A stretch of DNA of 64,000 nucleotides from Seiridium cupressi (Eukaryota > Ascomycota > Sordariomycetes > Amphisphaeriales > Sporocadaceae). The notes beneath the pieces are model-generated. The model ran no database searches and was not told the origin of the DNA. It saw only the letters and a list, made by a program, of their open reading frames with translations. The position numbers and the translations under genes are program-made. Positions 24,508-34,727 of the stretch are shown one piece after another. Every line of letters starts with the position of its first letter. Positions within the stretch are counted from its first letter, which is position 1. The stretch lies in contig JARVKI010000050.1 in NCBI GenBank assembly GCA_036674765.1, positions 62,001 to 126,000 on the forward strand, in the 5' to 3' direction.

Positions 24508-26863
24508 GATGTGCGATATGCGCTATTGGGGACCCGGGTGGAATAAGAACATGGCGCGAGAAATCACAAGAAGACGTTCATAGACGCGGGCAGAGAGAGG
24601 GTTTGGGCATTATGGATACTGGTGTTCACGGGAAGGGGTCAGGCTATCATTGCGTTTGCGGTGGACTTCTTGTGTTTAGTTGAGGCTTTCGGTCGGCCGC
24701 TTAGGAAGACTGGTATCGTTTGCGGTTGGCGTGTATATAAGTTCGACACATCGATGAACTCATTTCTTAGGGGCGAAGGTCGTATTATTAGTGAAACTGA
24801 ACACTGCCCCTGCTTTTCATGATGGCATTGTGCTCTAGTGCAGGGCTCTGCCTAATCTCATTGACTCGTTCTTAGCCTATCAAGTCACAGCCAGATGATG
24901 TGAAGTTACGCAGTCATTTTACAACACTCCAATCAAGATACGTAGCCCAATGTTACATGTATCGTGATGGCAGTCTCTGGCTGTGACTGGGGATCAAATG
25001 CCCCGCGATAGGTAACCACACTGCCCCTCAATGGAGAAAAAAGCAACCCCACTAAAATATGGGTTACATTGGCTGCCGTACTTTAATCACGTTCGTCGAG
25101 GAGAGGTGCGGCAACTTGGAAACGATTCGCAACTCGCAATGTTGATGTAGAGATGTCTGCTAGATCTGGTTGATGACAGGGATTTTCCTCTGGAAGAAAA
25201 AGGATTGCTGGTTATGTGCGTAAAAGATATACTGTCCACTGCAGCTTCTCCGTAGGATGTGACCAGAACAACCATGATATACTAAAAATATGAATATCCG
25301 AGGGTCTTACATGGCCTCCACGAGATTCTGATACAATAAACGGCCAAGTACATCCCTTCTGCTCAGGTCTAACGTAGCGCAAAAGTCTTTGGCTATTGAG
25401 ATTGTTCCCGAAAGCAATAAGGTTAGTGTGTAACTTGGACTATTCTTTACTTAATTACGGTTTGCGTTTGCTACCAGGGAATAGTTATATACATCTAGTT
25501 TGCTTGTCATTCATTCATCTCGAGAGACTGAGTTGCACGGGTGAAATAGCACAGCTTGGTGGTAATTATACAAGGTTTGGATGACCGCCACACAACGACA
25601 AGTACCTGAAAAATAGACCATTTCTACACTCCATGTAAACGAGTAACTCTAGGCGGAGTGTTTGATCTTTCGATGCGTGTATGCCGGTTACCCCTGCTGC
25701 TATAGAAGAGGAGCTAGAGCCCATGACTGGGATGTTTGAGGTATATCCTATGTATCCAGGGAAGTTGAATGGTGACATTTGACTTAGTAGCATAGAGAGT
25801 GCAATCATAATATGAGGTGGTTGGTCAACGGGGCTAATGTGCCTTGTATGTTGATAGAACGAAATGCCTTAATGTCGCTTGGTGCTCCCAAATTCATTTT
25901 AGTCAAGAGCCCCAGAAAGGCCATGGGCCTACTGCATGATGTGCCGACTACTTCGAAGGAGATATGAAAACACCAGAGGAAAAGACAGGGTTTGAAAGTG
26001 CTGAATTTTCAAATATATCCGGCCAAGACTTGGTAGTCTCGGCTTCTGATGTTTTTGCAGCTTATTGCTAAGAGCCAAGGGACTGCCCATGAGGGAATGA
26101 TGGCGGTTCTCCGAAACAGTATAATGTTGTTGTGGCCAGCGTCTTCCGGGTTGTGTTCTAGAAGTCTGTATATGGGTCGTGAGAGCCCGGCATTCAAGCT
26201 CTCGCGCACCTGAGCAAGGTATTTTCAAGGGTCCATTTAGCGAATTTCAGGGTCCTTCTTGGCGTGACTCCGGCTTTGCGGTAGGGCAGATCATTTATGC
26301 ACTTAACCGCAGTGCACTGTCTTGTCCACCGAATCAGGCACTGCACATTCCTGGAGATGCTGCAGTCGGTCAGCATGACGGCCTGAAAGAAAGTCTAGCC
26401 TGTGTAGACCGTAGACAAAGAAACCCGCGAGGCACTGATACCTCGCGTGGACAGCCTGCGCGACGTGGTCCAGAATCCTCATTGGTGTTCTGCAAGCTCG
26501 ACTCACCAGGTGACGCAGCTAAACTCTCAACACCAAACTCCTCCTACCTGGACCACTGGCAGCTATTCTCTCGCACTACTCAGTCGACTGGCATCCAGTA
26601 ATGACCTCGGGGTTGTGCAGGGACTTGATGTGATTCAGATCCGACTAATCCAGCCTTTTACGATCTACATTAATGTAGGCTCAGACAACGAATTACGCCA
26701 AGCATCAAACGGGCAGGGCTCACTTTATCAACGGGCTCAACTTCAACTTAACACCACAGGCAGCCTCACCCCAGTAGGCCAGGGCTCACCATCTGGGCAC
26801 TTCGGGAAATGACCTCGTAGGCCCCTTCCTCCTGCATACTCATACTTCGAAGTCACGCTGGTC
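24508..26863. other. Intergenic region between rheb and the C78 peptidase gene
   Basis: About 2.35 kb without a supportable gene. Several 60-140 codon frames on both strands show no motif and no consistent splice partners. The right end contains the promoter of the peptidase gene. Confidence 0.45.
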
Positions 26864-28724
26864 ATGGCTTCTTCCGCAACGGAGGGGCCACTTCAAAATT
26901 GCCCTTTCTGCGGCTTCCATCCAGAGACTGAATACCACTTACTTTTTGTAAGCACCAAATATTGAATTTCCAAGTCCGCAAGTCAAAACACGCGCTGACT
27001 TCATAAAACCAAAAAGCACATGGAGCACCATCATTTTGAAGACGGCACCTCACCGTTTGTGGCGCAGGATGGAGCCAGCGGTACAAGCGCAGTCACGGAA
27101 GCAGACACCAGCTACATAGACTGCCCTCGCTGCGGAGAACAAGTGACTTCGGCCGAATTCGGAGATCATAGCGAGTTTCATGACGCCGAGGAGGACGACG
27201 ATGAGGCTCCTTCTGAGACCGCTGCAGATAGCGTCGCCCAGCTCAATAACCACACTAACGGGTACCACTCACTGTACGGCGACAATAGGAGCGATGTCCC
27301 GGAAGTCGTCAGGAAGTATGGATACAAGTCTACAGAACGCAGGACCACCGAGGTGAAGAATCGCCAGTCGGGTGCTACAGATCGTTGGAAGAATCTCCTT
27401 AAACTGCCATCAGCGACTAGGAAGCGTGTTGTGGATGATTCCCCTGCCGGCGGACACCGCTCAAGAAAGAGACTCGGCGTAAGTGCCCCCAATATTACAC
27501 TGGACCACAGCAAACTAAAACCCCAGCAGAAAGAAGAGCTGGGCAAATACGCACACGAAGATACCATGCCGGGTTGGCTTGTGACCTTGCTAAGACAGAA
27601 GGGTCAAATAAGTCAAGGCCGTATGTTTTAATACACTTTAGTCAGCGGATGAAGCATCTCACTTACGCTCCCAGATATTGTTCCCGTGCTTGCCAATCTA
27701 TTGAGAGTAAGTCAAAGCACTGAATATGCGTATCTATGCAATCCAGCTGTGGATCACGTCTCAAAGCTCAGGAGAGAAGGTCAGTTGTCCCGTTGTTTTG
27801 ATGCGATAATAACCCAAGCTGATTCATAAAAAGGTGGCTTTTGCGGGTACAGAAACATCCAAATGCTGTCATCGTACATAATAGGCGCCCGAGCTGAAGG
27901 AGCACACCACTTCAACGGCAGGCTACCTAGCGTCTTTGACATCCAGGAATATATCGAGAACGCCTGGGATCGTGGCATCAACGCCCAGGGAAGGGTAGAG
28001 ACGGGCGGTGTCAGAGGTACGCGCAAGTATATTGGAACTCCAGAGGTATATGCTCTTGAACACCATGAGAAGCTCTGACTCCAGCACCGACTGACATTGA
28101 GATAGGCGCAAGCAGTCTTTCTAAGCCTCAACATCCCGTAAGTTGCGCGATTCTCTAGATTTTGCCCATCACAAGTTACGCGAGCTAACCATTGGTCCCA
28201 GTTGTGATGCACAGGGGTTCAAAGACCAGCGTCCTGGTAATGCCGAGACGCGGCTCCTCCAGCACATTGAGCAGTATTTCGAGGAGGGCAACTTCGACCC
28301 TGCCGAAAAGGTGCGATGTACGAGACTACCTCCGATCTACTTTCAACACCGCGGCCACTCTCTCACCATCGTTGGCTTTGAGAAGAAGCGCAACGGGTCG
28401 AGCGAATTGATCGTGTTTGATCCCATGTTCCACGACCCGGATTCCATTAAGAATCTCCTAGATTCGCGACAGGTCCGGGCGACCTCTTCCGACGCCCTGC
28501 TGAAGCTGTATCGCAGAGGCAACAAGTATCTAAAGCGATTCAACGAATTCGAGATTCTTAAGTGAGGCATCCTAGACGGTCACAATATCTTCCATTATGT
28601 TTCACTTACTGATCCTAGACTAAACAGGTTGAAATCCCGCCTTCCTGACGCTGAAACAGAGGAGCAGGCGGAGATGGGCAATTATTGGGTTCCAGAGCCA
28701 GGCGCCCAAGCGCACGAGCATTAA
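26864..28724 (+). CDS. ZUP1/UfSP-like cysteine peptidase (family C78), probable deubiquitinase
   Basis: Seven exons, 26864-26947, 27017-27620, 27675-27779, 27834-28045, 28106-28137, 28202-28561 and 28628-28724, give 497 residues. The first intron splits a C2H2-like finger (CPFCGF...HLLFHMEHH); a second follows (CPRCGEQ...HSEFH). The C-terminal half is a C78 papain-like domain: Cys268 in GGFCGYRN, His398 in HSLTIVGFE and Asp419 in VFDPM. I recall the human ZUP1 triad as Cys360, His491 and Asp512, and the spacing here (130 and 21) nearly matches (131 and 21). ZUP1 cleaves K63-linked ubiquitin chains and acts in genome stability. The relation to ZUP1 rather than UFM1 peptidases is inferred from the N-terminal fingers. 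A 14-bp tandem duplication covers the stop codon. Convergent with ham1, 247 bp apart. Confidence 0.88.
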
Positions 28725-28741
28725 CAGACGAGCATTAACAG
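28714..28741. repeat. 14-bp perfect tandem duplication spanning a stop codon
   Basis: ACGAGCATTAACAG occurs twice, at 28714-28727 and 28728-28741. The first copy contains the TAA stop of the C78 peptidase gene. Because 14 is not a multiple of three, the second TAA is in another frame. Confidence 0.97.
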
Positions 28742-28971
28742 CCCTAACCGTCCGAGGGCTTCAGCTTTATTTGGGTGATATCAGGATCAACGCCGCGGCC
28801 TACACATATCAGAGCAATGATTGGCGGCTTCGCAGAAGAAACTGTGTCGCTGGTGGCTTCGGCGTCGCTGCGCGTAACATGAATGGCGTTGTGCGTGAGA
28901 TAGGAACTGCTTGTTTCTTAGGTGGAGAGACCTGTAGTCAAAGAACCACGTTGCGGTGTATTTAACCATCA

Positions 28972-29664
28972 TTAATCCTTCATACCATTTTCGACCCACA
29001 CCCGTACCTTCTCAAGGGCTTTGTATCGATGTGAGATTTTGTTCTTCTCCACTTGGTCCATCTCCGCGTATGTCTGGCCTTCATACTCAAATATGGGGTC
29101 CCATCCAAAGTGCGTCGGCCCTCTTGCTGGAACGATTTTGCCCTACGGGATGATGAGCCCAGGAAAACTGGATGAAAACCTTCATCGGGAATATGACTTA
29201 CATTTGTGATACCTTGGAAGAGGATGGGTTCATGGTCGGGGCCCTTTGAAAAGGCGAATGTACAGACTGCCTTGGCAGACTTGTCCTCGTAGGCGGCCAG
29301 AAGATTGTTGAGACCCTCATGCCCGATGGATTTCATGAACCACTTGCTGTTACGAAATGTTAGCCCATGCCGTTCCGCCATTGGCATGGCCCGCTTATAA
29401 AAGGGGAAAAGCTCACATGTAAGGTCCCGGCAGCCCACCCAGGGCGTTGAAGCATAGGCAGGTATCCTCAACTAGCACGGGCCCCCCGATCTTCTGCGCC
29501 GCGACCCTGCATTTCTCCAGCGTCACCTCCTCGACGGTGCCTTGCAGCTCCGGCAGGTCGACGTTCTGCGAGTTGACGGTGATGGCGGGCTCCAGGATGT
29601 GCTTCACCTCGCGCAGCTTGTTGGCGTTGCCGGTTATGAAGTTCACGGTTGGCGGCGTTGCCAT
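28972..29664 (-). CDS. Inosine triphosphate pyrophosphatase (Ham1/ITPase)
   Basis: Three exons, 29664-29417, 29346-29202 and 29142-28972, give 187 residues, the usual ITPase length. It hydrolyses ITP, dITP and XTP to monophosphates and so keeps deaminated purines out of nucleic acids. The N-terminal substrate-binding signature is [12 protein letters not shown]; further motifs are [51 protein letters not shown] and [12 protein letters not shown]. Both introns have regular borders (GTGAGC...CAG, GTAAGT...TAG). The gene ends tail-to-tail with the C78 peptidase gene. Confidence 0.97.
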
Positions 29665-30836
29665 TTTGGATGACGGTGTGAAGGGGACACTGATTATGGT
29701 ACAGGGTGGATGGGGTGAGTTTGCAATTTCCGAAGCAGTCTGAGATGAGAGTGGCGACGGTATTTAGTGGTATGGGAAGTGGGAAAGTTATGAGTAAGTC
29801 TTGTCTTGATAGTGCTGTGGGTATCTCGAGTGGGGTACGGATTCTAGGGTAGAGTATCGCTCGGAGGAGTTTGGAATTCGACTTCCTCTTCTTCTCTCTT
29901 ATTATATGTTCATATACCAATTGATGGTGGATTCCAGGCGTCTTTTCGTGAATTCTTATTTTCAGCTCCTGTTTGGTGGATGACACATCCGGCGAACCAA
30001 ACCCCGTCGGCTTCTGATTTTCTTTTGTCTTGGCAAAACCTGCACTTGCATGCGTATGCACGTTCTTGGCGCCGGCCAACCCCGAATTGTGGCATCCGCA
30101 AAGCTGCTGCAAAGCCATTCAAACCAAGCGACGCTGCAGCTGTGATACTTTCCGGTGTTGGTAACGTTATATCGTTCCTCGTCAAGTGGATTACAGCCAC
30201 TGAATCAACAAATTATTTTTTGGCATACCAGTCTTGAAACTCATGGTCCGAGCCTATCACACGACTTTGGTTCGTTTTGGCCCCCCTAGACTTGATGGCC
30301 TATAGGATTTGGTTGTCACCCACTGTAGGTATAGACGAATACGCACGTGCATGGCCTGTGGCTGCAGTATAGGCACGCACATTGATATCTCTATTCTCGC
30401 AAACGAAAGACAGGATGGGTGAACATTCCACAGACGCCTAGTTGGAGCAACAAAGATCATGAAATAATATCAGTTAGGGTCAACTGTACCACCAATGTGT
30501 ATGCCAAGCAATCAACGAGGACAAATGACAATGGCCACACATTATAGGCACCCCTGCATCCTACCATCCGGGTCCTGCGTAGCGTTCCATGACACGGCAA
30601 TAGTGCATTCACCCCCGCCGAGGCAGGGCCATGTCGAGCGGCAAGTGTATGCGAGATCTGAATGAGCCTGGCAGCATCATGACATAACCCCGCTCGCCGT
30701 GCAGTGTTGGGAGCCTATAAAGCATCCCTGCACTCTGGGATCGTTGTCAAGCAAAACTCATCAGTCTTCTGCTTGGTTGTTTGGGATTATCCAGTACTTT
30801 GAATCCTCAAAATTTGCGAGAGTAAAGGTGCTCGGA
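29665..30836. other. Divergent intergenic region, ham1 and P450 promoters
   Basis: 1.17 kb between outward-facing starts. The P450 side has a TATA-like element at 30716. No other coding or RNA feature was seen. Confidence 0.5.
30716..30721 (+). promoter_or_regulatory. Possible TATA box of the P450 gene
   Basis: TATAAA about 120 bp upstream of the P450 start codon, in a fitting position for a leader of some 80-90 nt. Based on sequence match only. Confidence 0.4.
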
Positions 30837-32702
30837 ATGGCGTTCGAAGTACTGCCGTCCGTGTTTCCGTCGAAACTCCCATATTTCATCGCCTACTTGT
30901 TGCTGTTACCTATAGTTGTCTTGCTGACTTTGCTTGCCCCGTATGCCTTCCATAGCTCGCGGCCAAAGAGCTTTCCTCCAGGCCCATCAACCATTCCCGT
31001 GCTCGGCAATCTACATCTCATCCCTGCCTCCAGGTCCTATATTCTGTGGGTATGCCACGGCTTTCTCGAGGACAGCTCTACTGATAGAATCGTGGCTAGG
31101 TTTCACGAGTGGCGACAGAAGTATGGATCAATAATAGGTCTCAAGTTCGGTCCAACTAATTTCGTGATATTGAATGATTTTCGCGATGTCGAGGCGTAGG
31201 TAATTCCATCCATCCCCCTCAAGCCCTTTCATCAACGGAATGATAGCCGCATGCCTCCTGTTCTGGCCACGAATTGTCTACTTACATTCGATCAGACTCT
31301 TCGAAAAGCGCGGTGCAATCTACTCATCCCGGCCCGCAAACTACATAGCTCAAGAACTGATATGTCCCGACGATGTCCACATCCTGTTCGCAGGCTACGG
31401 GCCGGGCTGGAAACTGCTTAGACGCATAGCCTCCACCTTGCTCTCGGCTAAGCGCACTCAGGACTTGTTGCCCACCCAGAATGCCGAGGCGACGCAGACG
31501 GTTTACGATATGATCCGGGACCCGGAGAACTTCGATCGGCACATCAAGCGCCTGACCACCTCCATCTACCTGTGCATGGTATATGGACAACGCGGGACCC
31601 GGTACGAAAGCCCGACGATTCAGGCGTTGTACGATGTGCAAGTCAGGTTCACATCAATCGTGGAGCCGGGCGCTGCGCCGCCGGTCGACGGGCTGACCTT
31701 CCTGCAGTGGACTCCGACATGGTTGGCGCCATGGAAGCGGGCTGCCGCCCAGATGCGTCGGGACCACCAGAAGCTTTACTTGGGTCTCCTGCGCGAGACG
31801 AGGAAGCGGGTTGAAGCTGGGGAGGGAACCGGTTGTTTCATGGAGGGGATGATCGCCGACCAAGAGAAAAATGGCCTGGGTGACCAGACTATGGCATATG
31901 CGGGTGGCGCAATGATGGAAGCAGCGAGCGATACGACGAGCTCGACGCTGCTCTCATTCATTCTAGGATTGCTGACGAGCCCAGCCGCGCTGAAGAAGGC
32001 GCAGGCGGAGGTCGATGCAGTTTGTGGGGATCAGAGAAGCCCTGGCATCGAAGATGTCGGCAAGTTTCCATACATCGAGGCTTGCGTTCTTGAGGTAAAT
32101 GAAACTCCCTTCCCTCTCACCTGTGCATTGCGGTTTTGCCCAGCGCACGTATCTAAGACTAACATATATATATCACCAAGACTCTGCGCTGGCGCCCAGC
32201 TGTCCCTGGTGGTGTCCCACACATGTTGACCCAGCAGGACACCTACAAGGACTACGTGTTTCCGGCCGGGACAGTCTTTCTCGCCAACGCCTGGAGCATC
32301 CACCGGGGCGAAGACGACCACTCTGTTCCTGAAGACTTTGTCCCAGAGCGCTGGCTCGACAACAACCATCTTGGCATAAAGGGTGATGGTGTAGCACAGG
32401 AACACCAACAGAGGAAGCAGACTTACGCATTTGGTGCAGGGAGGCGCATCTGCGCCGGCCAGAACATGGCGGAGAACTCATTGAGGATTGCCATGGCCAA
32501 GCTGGTATGGACGTTTGACTTCAAGCCGGGCAAGTCGGGCAAGGTAGACGCATCACCCCTGACGGCGTATGAGGGCGGCTTCGCCGTGTGCCCTAAGAAG
32601 TTCGACGCGAGTATCACACCGAGGTCGAAGAAGCGGGCGGAGGTGATTGAAAGGGAGTTTCATGAGTTGAAGCCTTTCTTCGAGCAGTTTGTCAATGTGT
32701 AG
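30837..32702 (+). CDS. Cytochrome P450 monooxygenase, microsomal
   Basis: Four exons, 30837-31045, 31100-31195, 31296-32094 and 32181-32702, give 541 residues. An N-terminal membrane anchor (about residues 15-40) is followed by the proline-rich hinge FPPGPSTIPVLGN. The I-helix has EAASDTTSS, the K-helix ETLRWRP (E368, R371), then PERW, and the haem loop FGAGRRICAGQ with ligand Cys459. The family is a fungal class II P450 using a microsomal reductase. Resemblance to the CYP64/CYP504-type group is only an impression, so the substrate is unknown. Intron 1 is 54 nt, begins GTGGGT and contains no in-frame stop, so retention would insert 18 residues after the hinge. No biosynthetic partner genes flank it, so a secondary-metabolite cluster is not indicated. 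Confidence 0.92.
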
Positions 32703-33008
32703 CATCGTGCTAGAAGCTAGAAGATGGGAATAAGCTACCAAGCAGGAGATGATAACCGTTGGGGCTTGTGTCCGAGCTGGGGGTTTGAAAGACGGAGTTA
32801 TTCAACTAAAGACACTCTCTGGCTAGAGAACTTAGTCTCGGCATAACTGTTAGGACCGGCAAGTTATACATGTTCTACCGTACCTAGGTATAGTCATTTA
32901 GCCATAAATCGAAATGGCCAGTTCATAGCAGTAACACCCCGAAATCATTTATAGCAATAGCAAGGAATTCAAACGCATATTTTTATTCATTCAGGCGTGA
33001 CCTCAGCC
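32703..33008. other. Tail-to-tail 3' flanks of the P450 gene and fap7
   Basis: About 306 bp between the two stop codons. AT-rich, presumably both 3' UTRs. Nothing else seen. Confidence 0.5.
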
Positions 33009-33682
33009 TCAACTCGCCTCCTGGTTCTCAGGGTGGTCCTGCTTCCACTGCTTGACCCAGGACTCTATCCGATCAACGTTGCTCTCCATCTGATCTGAGT
33101 CGTCGCTCTTGAGCTCAACCACGATTTGCTCATCGTAAGAGTCTCGCGCCTCCTGTAGCAGGACCTCCATGATCTCGCTGTCTAGATTCTCCTGGAGCTT
33201 GGCCTCGGGGTATTTTCTGCCTTACGTATCAGCATCCTGTCTCCGAGAGAGCCTTCGCCCCCGGCACAGACTCGGTGGTCAGAATATCGGTTAGGGTAGG
33301 TAAGTGCTTCAATAAGGAGGTACAGATGAAAGCGAGATTGAGGAGGGTGCAGGTGTTCTTACCTCGACTTCAACCGGTCATATAGAACCGTAGAATCTGT
33401 CCTCAGCACAACCACTAGATCGACCCAACGCTCTGGGAACAGATCACACGCATGCCAGTCAATGATGCAGCCGCCCTTTGCGGCGTCGTCCTCCATCGCA
33501 TCCAGTAACTGTTAGAACACATGATATTGTTAGCCATCCATTTCCACGAAATAGTTCGGCGCGCCTTTTGCCACCGCCCAACGACCATTCTTTCCTGTCA
33601 GCCTCTCCATTTCCGCCATTTGAGTTGTTCTTTCGCCCTACCCCTCTTCTCGGGTGCCCAAAATCCAACAATACAAACCAAG

Positions 33683-33718
<36 letters not shown>

Positions 33719-33906
33719 ACCTTGTCCTCATCCACAACCCAGCTCTGGAACTCGTCATCCCAGCCTTCGTGCGCCTCCTTGTCCTTCACAATCTGGTTGA
33801 CGCTGAGATGCCTCAGCCCCGTGCGCTCGGCCAGGACCTCGCAATGTGTCGTCTTGCCGACGCCCGGGGTGCCGGTAATGACGATATTGGGTTCTGTGCG
33901 GGCCAT
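33009..33906 (-). CDS. Fap7/adenylate kinase isoenzyme 6 homologue
   Basis: Three exons, 33906-33721, 33508-33363 and 33216-33009, give 179 residues. Fap7 (AK6/hCINAP) is a P-loop ATPase/adenylate kinase that acts with Rps14 in the final cleavage of 20S pre-rRNA. It shows Walker A GTPGVGKTT (from residue 12), GLRHLSVNQIVKDKE, the NMP-binding motif IIDWHACDLFPERWVD, and a C-terminal DSYDEQIVVEL...NVDRIESWV helix. It is slightly shorter than yeast Fap7 (197). Intron 1 (212 nt) has its GTAGGT donor followed immediately by 33 T in transcript sense. Convergent with the P450 gene. Confidence 0.95.
33683..33715. repeat. 33-nt poly(A)/poly(T) homopolymer in fap7 intron 1
   Basis: Uninterrupted A run on the plus strand, T in the transcript sense, abutting the donor of fap7 intron 1. 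Length is as given; assembly of such runs is error-prone. Confidence 0.9.
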
Positions 33907-34727
33907 TGCTGTGTCTCACGTGTTCGCCCAACTTTTCGACCGGAAATTGCAACTTAACAATGTAATTGGATTGATCTCCGGGACTGTTGCGTATAAGCAA
34001 CTAGAACAGACTCTCGTTTGAAATTTAACGCTTGCGGTACGTTGTGCTATGATGGTAGGGCTGTGACTGGATTACAGAAAAAATTCCGTTCAAACTGAAT
34101 AGTTTCCACGTTTGATTGGTCACGTGGGTCCTTGCCGGTTGCCCAAACTCTGAGTTTTGCACCCTTTTCGTACCCGCCAGATCACCACTGTCGCCTCTAA
34201 ACCTTGGGTCAGATGGAATTGTTACGATAAAAGCTGCCCGCGAGGATGTTCCGGTTCTGTAGGAAACAGGGTTTGGTGCATTTCCGAGTCCACACAATCA
34301 GGCACAACTGAGTATCACAATGTTACACAACTTTTGGCTATTGTACGCCCCCCTCATTGGCACGTGGCAGTGCGCATGTGCACGCATATAGGATGCAGAA
34401 TTGATGGTCTCTCAAGTGAAACAAAGTTCTCGCCGGCGCTGTCATTAAGTGGATGAATCATTTGACGTGTACAATGTGAAGTCATACAACCTGCCCTTAC
34501 ACCGGGAGATGCTACATGTTCTTTTTAATACACTTCTCGTCTTCTTCCTCCCTTGATCTTCCTCCTCCAAGATGCGATCATCAGCTGTCAACAAGGTGGC
34601 GTCTCATATTCCTATACAGTGGCCGTGTGCGTCCTCTCTCTAATTCAATTCCATGGTATCCATTAGGCATGTCGCTCATTTCGCGCCCCTCGCTGCACGT
34701 GAACATCTATCGCTCGTATGACAACCA
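33907..34727. other. Intergenic region, fap7 promoter and myosin 3' flank
   Basis: 821 bp. The left part is the fap7 promoter and the right part the probable 3' UTR of the myosin gene. No gene recognised. Confidence 0.5.
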
